Assembly (NCBI GenBank): GCA_029891385.1
Contig: CM057230.1
Coordinates: forward strand, 19,729,372 to 19,793,371
Source: Erythroxylum novogranatense
Lineage: Eukaryota; Streptophyta; Magnoliopsida; Malpighiales; Erythroxylaceae
Length of the DNA: 64,000 nt
Direction of reading: 5' to 3'
Position 1 is the first letter of the stretch. Each line of letters opens with the position of its first letter. The notes below the pieces were generated by a model. That model saw only the letters and a list, made by a program, of their open reading frames with translations. It had not been told where the DNA came from and made no database searches. Positions 12,301 to 21,404 of the stretch are shown in pieces. The translations under genes were made by a program, and so were the position numbers.

Positions 12301-12895
12301 TACGAAAAGGCACTGGAATGGAATTAAACATCTATTCCGTTATCTTCGAGGTACAATTGATTTAGGATTATTTTACACTAAAAATGCAAAACAAGTTTTG
12401 GTTGGTTATGCAGATGCAGGTTACTTATCAGATCCGCATAAAGCCAGATCCCAAACTGGTTATGTATTTACGTATGGAGGCACTGCAATTTCTTGACGTT
12501 CACAGAAACAAACACTTGTTGCTACTTCTTCAAATCATGCTGAAATCATTGCACTTTATGAAGCAAGCCGAGAATGTGTATGGTTAAGGTCAATGATGCA
12601 CCACATTTTAACAACTTGTGGCTTATCGACCAACAAAGAACCAACAATCATATTTGAAGACAATGCAGCATGTATCGCTCAAATAAAGGAGGGTTATATC
12701 AAAAGTGATAGAACCAAACATATCCCTCCGAAATTTTTCCAATTCACCCAAGATCTCGACAAGAGCAAAGAAATCAACATCCAAGATATTCAATCAAGCA
12801 ACAATGTCATGGATCTTTTCACAAAGGCACTTCCTACTATACCTTTCAGGAAGCATGTCCACGAGATTGGAATGCGACATCTAAGAAATTTATGA
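9400..12895 (+). pseudogene. pol: Copia 1 pol: protease, integrase, RT, RNase H (broken)
   Basis: The polyprotein relic has Copia domain order. The protease region (9440-9700) keeps DTTHTIL and DALFMPKSKRNLLSF, but its catalytic DSG is gone and it has stops. The integrase (about 9870-10760) shows VLIDASSRWSHVCLL, VRLDNAGEFTSQTF and an NGLAES block. The RT begins with PVGYKWVFVRKRNEKNEIVR near 11427, has a TAA at 11509 where the family has Gln, then LMDVVTAYLYGSLDSDIYMK and SLYGLKQSGRMWYNRL. A frameshift follows, and AVYVDDLNIIG (the YVDD catalytic box) is near 11898. RNase H (12390-12890) has a TGA at about 12494, then SSNHAEIIALYEASREC and ends with FTKALPTIPFRKHV. The element is non-autonomous. 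Confidence 0.9.
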
Positions 12896-13050
12896 GGAAA
12901 AGCTCATTGTGTTAAATGAGGGGGAACTTACGCAGTTGCACTCTTTTTCCCTTATCATAGTTTTTATCCCACTGGGTTTTTCCTAATAAGGTTTTTAACG
13001 AGGCAACACCAAATGCGTTTAAAGGCCAAAGAAGAGACAATTATATGGCA

Positions 13051-13063
13051 CACCAAGGGGGAG
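13051..13063 (+). promoter_or_regulatory. Polypurine tract of Copia 1
   Basis: CACCAAGGGGGAG lies immediately before the 3' LTR, the expected primer for plus-strand synthesis. Confidence 0.8.
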
Positions 13064-13441
13064 TGTTATAAAAGATAGAAATAATATGGTGTACCACTAA
13101 TTGTAGATCCACCATTTAATAGTTAGTGTACATATGGATTGGTTTGGTTTTACCTAACACAAGAATGAAGTAGGTGGTTATTGTTTAGGTTTTACCTAAC
13201 ACAAGAATGAGGTAGATGGTTATTGATTAGGTTTTACCTAACAAAAGAATGAGGTAGATGGTTATTGGTTAGGTTTTACCTAACACAATAACATATATGG
13301 AGTAGGTGGTCACATGTGTATTAGGTGGTTAAAATGTACTATAAATAGAAGGGTTAACTTGATGTAAGAGACACCATTTTTTTCATAAGAAGAATTCTCC
13401 TCTCCCAAATATTCTTACATTTTAGTTTCGGTTTTATAAAA
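13064..13441 (+). repeat. 3' LTR of Copia 1
   Basis: Starts TGTTATAAAAGATAG and is 378 bp, the same length as the 5' LTR. It carries the same four internal 42-43-bp units and the TATA-like ACTATAAATAG. The terminal CA has mutated to AA. Confidence 0.9.
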
Positions 13442-13677
13442 CCTACGTTAGTTGATTTATTTCACAGATTGCCTCATATGTATGTACCAGACAACATAGT
13501 AGAAGCAAATTAAAGAGGCATGTATAGACTCTTTTTTTCGTTTTATTTATGTCTGACTTTAATGTTTGACTTTAATTTTGGAATGCATTTTTTAATGATT
13601 TTAAATATAATTTCATTAATTAATCAATTAATTATTATTTAATTAATCAATTAAATAATTATTTTGTAATCAATTGA

Positions 13678-13717
<40 letters not shown>

Positions 13718-14073
13718 GTTATATTTATTATTATTATTGAAGTTTTGAATTGTGAAGTTATAATATATTATAATTAATGAGTAAATTTTTTATGAGTCAT
13801 TTAATTATGTTTTAAAAATATATTTACAAATTAAAGGCGTGCATATATACATAACATATTATAATTAATCAATAAAGAATTTTTTATTAATGATATAAGG
13901 AAATTTTAATTAACTAAAATTTAATGATATTTAACTTAAACAATACAAAAAATATATGTGAAATAAAAAATAAAATATATGTGCGTGAAACAATTAATCA
14001 GTTAGCGTGAAACAATTAATCAGTTATTCGTTAAATAATTAATTAAAAATTAAAAATATGATAAATAATAAAT
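13442..14073. other. AT-rich spacer with (ATT)n microsatellite
   Basis: No gene is seen. A pure ATT run occupies about 13679-13718. AAACAATTAATCAGTTA is duplicated near 13990-14025. Confidence 0.6.
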
Positions 14074-14078
14074 ATATG
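14074..14078. repeat. Target-site duplication ATATG, left copy
   Basis: ATATG here and at 24359-24363 flank the TAT element exactly at its TG and CA termini. Confidence 0.9.
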
Positions 14079-14513
14079 TGGTTCTGCTGGATTCTGGTGG
14101 AACTGAACGTTACCATTTGGATCCATGGAGTTGACTGCTTTCTGTAGTAACTTCGATGTGGAGGTCCCTGCAAAACAAAGAAGGCACGTGGGAGGTTGTG
14201 TCCCGATTAGCCCCTCCGACGCTCAAGTCAGTCTATTTTGTGAAGGTGAGATTGCTGTATGCAGAGAAGACTAGGTTATGATTGCGTACCTTTGTTACGG
14301 TAAAATTATACCTTATATATGGAGCAACAACTAGGTTAGGTTTAGGTCTTTACGTGTGCATGGAGTCTCTCACATGCGGACGGGCTAAGGAGAGCGTGAA
14401 TCGGGCCTGGGCCTGATATAGCCATTAGGTATGGGGTTGATTTTTGAGGAATGGATCGATTGGCCCACGGGTCGTTTTGACTGGGCTTGGGTCCTGCACG
14501 ACCGACCCGACCA
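14079..14513 (-). repeat. 3' LTR of the TAT element
   Basis: 435 bp, beginning TGGTTCTGCTGG and ending CCGACCCGACCA on the plus strand. It matches 23923-24358 with scattered substitutions. A minus-strand TATA-like CATATATAAGG lies near 14310. Confidence 0.92.
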
Positions 14514-14528
14514 TAAGCCCCCTACTCC
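14514..14528 (-). promoter_or_regulatory. Polypurine tract of the TAT element
   Basis: Reads GGAGTAGGGGGCTTA on the minus strand, directly before the 3' LTR. Confidence 0.75.
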
Positions 14529-15038
14529 TCGAGTCTGAGCGAAGAGAAGGGTCGAAGGAGTATGTGCGTGTCTTGTAGCTCGTCCGTAAGATAGTTCGGG
14601 GTAGGCCTGATTGGTTGAATATTGACATTATGGCTCGTCTGTGGACAGCTCGTATTAAGCCCGATCGATCGGATTTCGACGAGCAGTAAGTGACCGCTCG
14701 TATTGGGGTTGGTCGGTTGAATGTCTCTACTCGGTCGGCATTGGCGTTTATTGCACGATAGCCCGCGTCTAAGTAGGTCGGGGGGTCATCATTAGCGAGT
14801 GCGTGGTGGTACCTGGAGCATTTATTGTTTGACGGCGCGTGCCTTCTGACGGCTTTTCGAATCTGCGACGTCTTTGTAACCGCTGGTACCGTTGTCCGTA
14901 CATCCTTTCAACTGTCGCGCCGCTCTGGATTTTGAACAACCCTAATTCTCCTTGGCTCGGATCATGCCGCGTGTCCAAGCGTAGCTCGGATTTTCTCCAC
15001 GCGTCGCACTTCGGTTGGATCACTATTCGAGTGTTCCC

Positions 15039-15045
15039 TTATAAA
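15039..15045 (+). promoter_or_regulatory. Candidate TATA box of the antisense gene
   Basis: TTATAAA in CCCTTATAAACG lies about 200 bp upstream of the antisense ATG, a plausible distance with a leader. Inferred from sequence alone. Confidence 0.45.
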
Positions 15046-15244
15046 CGTTCGGGCTCAACAAACTGTTTGGTTTTCTTCACATTTGCTTCGTTCTTGCTCT
15101 CACTCTGCTTTCAGTTTTTCCTCCTTGCCTTTATTTCCTGAAAATTTCCGTCAACTGTCGTTCGATTTCCCCACCTCCATTCACTGAATAGGTACCCCCT
15201 TCTTCCTCTAAGCTTTTCTTTTCAAAAGTCTCTTTTTGGCAAAC

Positions 15245-15973
15245 ATGTCGACAGCCAGTTCCAGAAGCATGGTAGAAGGTGTTGAAGAAATATCTACGAG
15301 AGAGAGAAATGATGTGTTGGTTGTGGAAGCGCTGCCAATAAATGCATCAACGATGACCGTAGGGGAACTGAATTGGTCAATACTCAAATATAACATCCCC
15401 GTGTCCTGGGGACCCCGGCTGGCTCTGGGGAACGAGCGTATCCATAGCAACTTGAGTGGATGTTTCGCCGTTTCCGATAGTTTTTTCTCGGTGGGTGGTA
15501 TGAGGCTTCCGTACGCCCCGATCGTCGACGAGGTGTGCACGGCCTATCAGCTAATGCCGAGCCAAATTCCTCCGAATGGCTGGAGATTTATTAACGGTAT
15601 GGCGTTGCTGTGCCATCAATTTGGTTATTTGCCTTCTGTCGGCGTTTTGCGTTATTTTTTTAGGATGAGCCAAAGTCCGAGCTCTGGCGTCGGGGTTCCT
15701 TCTCTGCAGTATAGAGATTCCCGACATCGTCCAGCTGGGACAGCTTCGAAGGTCTCTTCTTGGCGGACGAAGTATTTCTTTGTGAAGCCCCCAGGATCCT
15801 CCTTCGAGTGCCGGCCATGGAGGTATCCTTTGGCCGAGCAGTGGAACGACGTGTCGAACATATCCCTCAGTAGAGAGGAGTGGGAGGTGATCGGGCATAT
15901 TAAAGAGCTCGGTCGATATGACTTTGCTCGACTCGTCCAGGGATATTTCGGGGGTCGGCCGGATCCTTTCTAA
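15245..15973 (+). CDS. Antisense ORF A of the TAT element ('putative gypsy type transposon' domain)
   Basis: An open frame of 242 codons on the strand opposite gag-pol, inside the TAT element. I place the start at the first ATG, 15245 (MSTASSRSMVEG); the frame is open slightly further upstream without an ATG. The sequence VGELNWSILKYNIPVSWGPR, then LPYAPIVDEVCTAYQLMPSQ and NGWRFINGMALLCHQFG resembles the plant 'putative gypsy type transposon' family (PF04195-like), found in the antisense ORFs of TAT elements and of unknown function. It lies between pol and the 3' LTR and is followed 135 bp later by ORF B. A spliced product is likely, because a TGCAG acceptor sits just before ORF B, but no convincing donor was fixed. 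The frame is intact, unlike gag-pol. Confidence 0.75.
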   Translation: MSTASSRSMVEGVEEISTRERNDVLVVEALPINASTMTVGELNWSILKYNIPVSWGPRLALGNERIHSNLSGCFAVSDSFFSVGGMRLPYAPIVDEVCTAYQLMPSQIPPNGWRFINGMALLCHQFGYLPSVGVLRYFFRMSQSPSSGVGVPSLQYRDSRHRPAGTASKVSSWRTKYFFVKPPGSSFECRPWRYPLAEQWNDVSNISLSREEWEVIGHIKELGRYDFARLVQGYFGGRPDPF

Positions 15974-16107
15974 TCGATCCCCCACCAGAGATTAATGGGC
16001 TAAGAGAAAAAACCGCCTCGTCTGGTTGACCCCTCGTAGTTGAATTACTTACTGCGTGTTTTGATTATTGCTTTATTCCTCTCACTTGTGTTTGTTGCCG
16101 TGCAGAC

Positions 16108-17514
16108 ATGGTGAGGATAGAGGATTATGCCGAGCCCGCCGCTCCCCCTAAATCCAAAAAGCAGGCCGCGGGAAAAAAGAAGGGAAAGGAGACGGAGACT
16201 GGTGAAGGCTCCGCTCCTCTGGTGGAGCTCGGTCGTTCTACAGTGTCTCTGGCCCCTTCACCTGTTGAGGACAGTCCTGCGAGGTCGGCGTTATTGCCGA
16301 TCGTACCAGCGAGTACGGGCCGAGCAGGTGTAGGAGACGAGGAGGAGGAGGAAGTGGAGCCTCCTCTTAAGAGGAAGAGATTGGTCCAGGTTGGTGATCT
16401 TCCGTCCGGTCCGTCTGGTCGAGGCGGGCAGGAGAAGGGGAAGAAGGGCAAGGGTAAAGGTCAGGTAACCAGCACCGGGCAGTGGGAGTCTGTGATCAAG
16501 CTGGCCAAAACCTCCTCGATTGGGGACCTCGACGTGTCTCGCCACATTGCTGAGAGGATTACTCCCCCTGTGGATGAGCAGACCATGGATAAGAAGAGTA
16601 ATCAGGAGATGGGGTCTCAACTCCTTCGTAGCTGTATACGGAGCTCGGTGATGTCCTTCGCAGTGATGCAGCGTTTGGAGGCTCTAGACCGGGAAGTTCA
16701 GGACCTTCATGAGCAGGTGAAGGCTTTGAAGGACGAACTTTCGGAGGTGAAAGAGGGGAGAGACCTTCTTCAGGCTCAGAATTCTTCTTTAGAGGAGGAG
16801 AAGAAAATTCGGGAGGAAGCTATGAGTGCTTTGAAAGCTCAATTCGAAATGGGGGAGGAGGAGAGGATCAGGGCGATTGCAGCGAAGGGCGAGCTGGTCA
16901 AGGTGTGTGAGGTCTTGGAGGGGAAGATGGAGTTGGAGAGGAAGCTTAAAAAGAAGTTCCTCCAAGACTGTCATGCAGCGGTGGAAGCCAAGCGCAGGAC
17001 CGAGGAGGTGTTGACGAAGTTGGGATGCTCTGTTAAAGGGCAAAGAATCGAGGTGATCAAACGGTGGAAGAGAAGAAATCTAAATGCGGAATGCTTAGAG
17101 CTCGCCTGCAACGTAACCCTTTCGGTCCTGAAGAAGTGCTATGAGATTCACGTTCCTGCTGGGTCGGAGCAACCTTCATTTGAAGATTATGCCGAGCCGC
17201 TGCTTCCTGCTCTTGGCCTTTCGTTGGAGGGAATGAAGGAGAGGGCCTTGGGGGAGAGGACCGTTGTTCCGGACGAGGAGTTGGATCTGAGCTCGGAAGA
17301 AGAAGAAGAGGATGTCTCTCTGCTGCCAGCTCCTCTTGACCCAATTGCCGGCCCTTCTCTTCCCTTGGTCGATCCTGCTGTCGACCCTTCCTCTACTGAC
17401 CCGGTTGTTGGCCCTTCTTTCCCTCCTCCCGATTCGGATGCTGACCCTTCCTCTCCTGCCGATCCGGTTGCTCCCGTTGGTGGCCCTACTTCTTCTCCGA
17501 AAGAATACGAGTGA
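16108..17514 (+). CDS. Antisense ORF B of the TAT element (coiled-coil, low complexity)
   Basis: 468 codons, ATG at 16108 just after a candidate splice acceptor (AG at 16104-16105), so it is probably the second exon of the antisense gene. Domains by eye: a basic, Lys-rich N-terminus (KSKKQAAGKKKGKETETGEG), a second Lys/Gly patch (KGKKGKGKGQ), a long heptad-rich coiled coil (about residues 190-300, with LHEQVKALKDELSEVKEGRD), a short globular stretch, an acidic run (SSEEEEEDVS) and a Pro/Ser/Asp-rich tail with repeated DPVVGPS-like units. No catalytic motif is visible. The basic, coiled-coil and acidic layout suggests a nucleic-acid or chromatin-associated protein, but that is inference. The frame is fully open. 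Confidence 0.75.
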   Translation: MVRIEDYAEPAAPPKSKKQAAGKKKGKETETGEGSAPLVELGRSTVSLAPSPVEDSPARSALLPIVPASTGRAGVGDEEEEEVEPPLKRKRLVQVGDLPSGPSGRGGQEKGKKGKGKGQVTSTGQWESVIKLAKTSSIGDLDVSRHIAERITPPVDEQTMDKKSNQEMGSQLLRSCIRSSVMSFAVMQRLEALDREVQDLHEQVKALKDELSEVKEGRDLLQAQNSSLEEEKKIREEAMSALKAQFEMGEEERIRAIAAKGELVKVCEVLEGKMELERKLKKKFLQDCHAAVEAKRRTEEVLTKLGCSVKGQRIEVIKRWKRRNLNAECLELACNVTLSVLKKCYEIHVPAGSEQPSFEDYAEPLLPALGLSLEGMKERALGERTVVPDEELDLSSEEEEEDVSLLPAPLDPIAGPSLPLVDPAVDPSSTDPVVGPSFPPPDSDADPSSPADPVAPVGGPTSSPKEYE

Positions 17515-17518
17515 TTGT

Positions 17519-17612
17519 TTCATTTTGTGTAAGGCTCATCTGGTCAGGCTTGTGGCCAGAACCTTTCATTTTGTGTAAGGCTCATCTGGTCGGGCTTGTG
17601 GCCAGAACCTTT
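17519..17612 (+). repeat. Two-copy 45-47-bp duplication after ORF B
   Basis: TTCATTTTGTGTAAGGCTCA through GGCCAGAACCTTT occurs twice in tandem, in the probable 3' UTR of the antisense gene. Confidence 0.8.
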
Positions 17613-17620
17613 TGCTCCAA

Positions 17621-17630
17621 GAAATAAAAA
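17621..17630 (+). terminator. Candidate poly(A) signal of the antisense gene
   Basis: GAAATAAAAA contains AATAAA (17623-17628), about 105 bp past the ORF B stop on the plus strand. Confidence 0.45.
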
Positions 17631-17796
17631 CTCATTTTTGATTATTTTTGGCGTGTTGAATATTTCTCCCCTCGAATAGTAGGTTGCGAACGAATGCGCT
17701 CGATGCGTGATGACCGGGTGAATTAGGCCGAGTGACGATAGGGCTGGACGATCCGAGATTTTGTCTTAGGATCCTCGGCCGAGCGTTAGTCAGTGA

Positions 17797-18320
17797 CGAT
17801 CGATGGTTTCAAGGGTGAGTCTTGGCAACCTGGTCGATCTGTACTCGAGGTCGAGTGATGGTCCCAAGGATCTTGTCTTGGCGACCGACATACCGTAGTC
17901 GATCTGTGTCGAGGCCGAGCGAGGGTCCCAAGGATCTTGTCTTAGCGACCTGACCGACCGTAGTCGATCTGTGGAGATGGCGAGCGAGGGTCCCAAGGAT
18001 CTTGTCTTGGCGACCTGACCGACCGTAGTCGATCTGTGGAGATGGCGAGCCAGGGTCCCAAGGATCTTGTCTTGACGACCCGACCGACCGTAGTCGATCT
18101 GTGGAGATGACGAGCGAGGGTCCCAAGGATCTTGTCTTGGCGACCCGACCGACCGTAATCGATCTGTGGAGATGGCGAGCGAGGGTCCCAAGGATCTTGT
18201 CTTGGCGACCCGACCGACCGTAGTCGATCTGTGGAGATGGCGAGCGAGAGTTCCAAGGATCTTGTCTTGGCGGCCCGACCGACCGTAGTCGATCTGTGGA
18301 GATGCCGAGCGATGGTTGAT
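17797..18320. repeat. 65-bp minisatellite, about eight copies
   Basis: The anchor TCCCAAGGATCTTGTCTT recurs at 17862, 17926, 17991, 18056, 18121, 18186 and 18251, giving a 64-65-bp period with partial copies at each end. Units differ by a few bases. The array lies between the integrase end and the antisense gene and is stop-free in all three minus-strand frames for long stretches. Confidence 0.93.
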
Positions 18321-18501
18321 TGGATCTTCTACTCTTTGCCAAATATAATGAAACTTTTCTTGCCAAAAAATCTGAGAACCTTTATTGATGATAATGAGGG
18401 CGTGGGCCGTTAAAAAACCTGTCTGGCAGGGACAGGAAAAAGGTACCCACGGGTGGTATACAAAACAGTAATAACCAACGATTAACTGAAATAAAACTTA
18501 T

Positions 18502-19680
18502 CTACTGGTAGAACGCCTTCAAGTTTTGAGAGTTCCATGGCCTTGGTAAGATCTTCCCATTCGCATCGCGTAGGATATAAGAGTCATGCCCAGCTTGCTT
18601 GACGACCTGGTAGGGTCCTTCCCATGTTTGTCCGAGCTTTCTAGGATGTTTCCCAGCCGTCTCGGCTTTTCGTAGGACGTAACCCCCGATCTTTACGTCA
18701 CTCAATTTTACTCTTCTGTTGTAGAACTTCGTTGCCTTCTGCCTGACGGCTTCCGAACGAGCGGCTGCCTTATCCCTGTTTTCACTGAGAAGTACGAGCT
18801 TGGCCTGGCGGGCTTCATTGTTCCGCTCTTCGTCATAGTTCGACATCCTTTGGTTGTGCAACACCACTTCTACTGGAACTAGGGCCTCTGCCCCGAAGGT
18901 CATTCTGAAAGGGGTTTCCCCTGTAGCTTCGTTAGGTGTGGTTTGGTATGCCCACAACACCTCATTAAGCTCTTCCACCCAAGTCTTTCGTCCGTCTAGA
19001 CGCTTCTTGAGAACACTCATTATCTTTTTGTTTGTATTTTTCGCGAGACCGTTGCTTTGGGGGTGAGCTACTGAGGTCAATTGTAGCCTTATCTTTAGTC
19101 GGTCGCAGAAATCTCTGAACTTTTCGTTATCGAACTGCCGACCGTTGTTTGCTACCAGCACCATAGGCATCCCGAATCGAGTTAGTATATTTTTCTTTAC
19201 GAAATTCTCCACCTTCTGCTCGGTAATTGTGGCGACCGCTTCCGCTTCTGGCCATTTGGTCAAATACTCCACTGCCACTATCAGGAACTTTTTCTATTCG
19301 GGACTGAGAGGGAAGGGCCCCAGTATATCCATTCCCCATTGAGCGAAAGGGATAGGATGACTCACAATTTTCATCCTTTCAGTCGGCTGGTGAGACAGGC
19401 TGCTGTTTCTCTGACAGGCCTCACATCGGTCGACTTTCTTCTGGCAATCTTTCCTCATCGTTGGCCAGTAATACTCCTGCCTGATCAGCCTATGGGCTAA
19501 CATTCTGCCTCCTACGTGGTTGCCACACATTCCTTCGTGGACTTCGGCCATTGCTTGTTCCGCCTCTTCTTCGTTCAAGCATCGCAACAGGGGCCAGTAA
19601 TAAGATCGCTTATACAGGGCGTCATTTATGATCGCGTATTCAGCCGCCTTTATTCTCAACTTCTTTGCCTCTGAGGCTTC
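18502..19680 (-). pseudogene. pol: TAT element integrase (broken)
   Basis: C-terminal part of pol, which inserts the cDNA into the host chromosome. The HHCC zinc finger is visible (EVHEGMCGNHVGGRMLAHRL, then CQKKVDRCEACQRN). The catalytic core starts FAQWGMDILGPFPLSPE and is interrupted by a stop just after. The second catalytic Asp is lost (VANNGRQFDN, where the family has a DNG box), and the expected Glu is replaced by Lys (NGLAKNTNKKI). The C-terminal part, with KIGGYVLRKAE and LGQTWEGPYQVVKQ, is intact to the stop at 18502. With two of three DDE residues gone, the enzyme is inferred to be dead. Confidence 0.9.
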
Positions 19681-20520
19681 TTACGGTTGTGTTCCCTCGA
19701 GGAGATATCGTCTGATCGGTTTCATCCAACTCGATCGACCGGTGTTTACATCAAAAACTTCCTTGGCTTTTTGAATGCTAGGACGATCTAGTCGTTCGAC
19801 TAGAACGTTATTTTTGGCGTCTCGATCGGAGGCCATTTTGGAGAGTGCATCCGCTTTAGCATTCTGAGCTCGTTCTATCCTGTTGATCGAGTACTGCTAA
19901 AAATTATTTAACTCCCGCTTTACTAGCTCCAGGTACTCGATCATGTTGTTCCCCTTGGCTTCATATTGCCCAGTGACTTGTCCGACCACCACTTGGCTGT
20001 CGCTGTATATCTTTAAATGCTTTATCTCCATTTCCTTAGCCAGTTGGAGACCGACTATCAGAGCCTCATATTCTGCCTTGTTATTGGAGGCCTTGAATTC
20101 TAGCTGAATGACGTATTCCACCTTTTCTTCCATATGCGGGTTGATCAATACCACTCATGCTCCGCATCCTTCAGCGTTAGACGACCCGTCAACAAACAAG
20201 CTCCAGGCAGGAAATTGCTCACCCTGCGAGCTGGGTTGGCTCATCTCTGCAATGAAGTCTGCCAATACTTGTGCCTTAATCGTCGTCCGGGGCTTGTATT
20301 GTATGTCGAACTCCCCCATCTCTACCGCCCATTTTATTAACCGCCCGGAGGTCTCAGGTTTTTGGAGGCATTGCCTGAAAGGCTGGTCGGTCCACACCTC
20401 AATGGTATGACTTTGAAAATATGACCTCAGTTTCCGTGCCGCAGTTATCAAGGAGAGAGCTAACTTTTCTATGGGCGCGTACCGCGTTTCTGGCCCACTC
20501 AATACTTTGCTGACTTAGTA
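19681..20520 (-). pseudogene. pol: TAT element dual RNase H region (broken)
   Basis: Two RNase H-type domains in series. The first (about 20250-20500) reads ETRYAPIEKLALSLITAARK and RSYFQSHTIEVWTDQPFRQ, the usual Gypsy RNase H. The second begins WSLFVDGSSNAEGCGA near 20200, has a stop, and continues FKASNNKAEYEALIVGLQLA and IYSDSQVVVGQVTGQYEAKG to about 19900; this is the extra archaeal-type RNase H known from plant TAT elements. A TAG after ELNNF separates the tail RIERAQNAKADALSKMASDR. Together they would remove RNA from RNA:DNA hybrids. Confidence 0.85.
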
Positions 20521-21400
20521 GATCGGAAATTGCTCCTTACCATCCGATCGTATTGTAATCAAGGCTTAATCGCCTCTCTGTGGATCGCCAGATAGATAAT
20601 CGTGGTTTCTCCTCAACGGGCTCGCAACACGTGGGCTTGTTAGATATCGTTTTGAGTCTTTGGAAAGCTCTTTCGCACTCCTCCGACCACTGAAACTGAG
20701 TTATATCCGCTTTCCTTAAAATTTTGAAAAATGGGAGGCACTTGTCCCCCAACCTGGAGACGAATCTGCTCAGGGAGACTATCTGACCGGTCAATATCTG
20801 TACTTCTTTCAAGCATCGTGGCGAAGGCATTTAGACGATGGCTTCGATCTTCTCTGGATTAGCCTCAATCTCCCGTTGAGTAATCATGAATCCCAGGAAT
20901 TTTCCGGATGTCACGCCAAAGACGCACTTTTCTGGGTTCAGCTTCATCTGAAATTTGTCAAGGGTCTGGAAGACTTCTTTTAGATCTTCCACATGCTTGG
21001 CCACCATCTTACTTTTAACCACCATATCATCTACATAAGCTTCAACAAATTGACCTATCTGTTTTTTGAAGACCTCCATGACGAGCCGCTGATAAGTGGC
21101 CCCTGCATTCTTCAAGTCGAACGGCATTACTTGGTAACAATATGTACCCTGGTTGGTTATGAAGACAGTCTTCTCTTCATCTTCGAGGCTCATCTGAATT
21201 TGATGGTAGCCCGAGAAAGCATCCAAGAAGCTGAGAAGTTCATGTCCGGAGGTGGAGTCTACTAGCTGATCGATCTTGGGTAGGGGAAAACTGTCCTTTA
21301 GACATGCCTTGTTCAGGTCAGTGAAGTCGATGCACATTCTCCACTTCCCCTTTTTTCCTCTTTACCAACACCACATTGGCGAGCCATTCGGGATACTTGA
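20521..21400 (-). pseudogene. pol: TAT element reverse transcriptase (broken)
   Basis: RT fragments in two frames. 21337-20831 holds CIDFTDLNKACLKDSFPLPK, LSFLDAFSGYHQIQMSLED, YQVMPFDLKNAGATYQRLV and the catalytic box FVEAYVDDMVVKSK. A stop or frame change at about 20830 is followed by the thumb/connection region (QILTGQIVSLSRFVSRLGDK) to about 20540, where another shift occurs. The segment linking it to the protease (PEWLANVVLVK, near 21380) is also off-frame. YVDD is retained, but the frame is broken at least three times. Confidence 0.9.
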
Positions 21401-21404
21401 CTTC

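Larger units (their letters stand above)
6951..13441 (+). mobile_element. Copia LTR retrotransposon 1 (Ale/Retrofit-like), degenerate
   Basis: A 6.5-kb Ty1/copia element with two 378-bp LTRs, a primer-binding region, gag, protease, integrase, RT and RNase H in Copia order, and a polypurine tract. I count by eye about 16 differences between the LTRs (roughly 96% identity), most of them G-to-A or C-to-T in one copy, as expected of methylated, ageing DNA. The reading frame is broken in gag, protease, RT and RNase H, so the copy cannot be autonomous. The flanking five bases (AAATT on the left, CCTAC on the right) do not form a target-site duplication. The Ale/Retrofit assignment rests on the protein motifs and is tentative. 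Confidence 0.92.

Noticed and set aside
14839..15141. Plus-strand ORF of 100 codons before antisense ORF A
   Set aside because: It overlaps the presumed promoter and leader of the antisense gene and has no recognisable domain.
15551..15985. Minus-strand ORF of 144 codons opposite antisense ORF A
   Set aside because: A shadow of the plus-strand frame; no family motif, although it lies on the sense strand of the element.
16125..17523. Several minus-strand ORFs (84-115 codons) opposite ORF B
   Set aside because: Pro/Ser/Leu-rich shadows produced by the GC-rich coding strand of ORF B.
17797..18320. CRISPR-like regular repeat
   Set aside because: The units are contiguous 65-bp copies without unique spacers and sit in a plant retrotransposon.
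17790..18366. Three overlapping minus-strand ORFs of 104-185 codons
   Set aside because: They are translations of the 65-bp minisatellite in different frames, not a gene.
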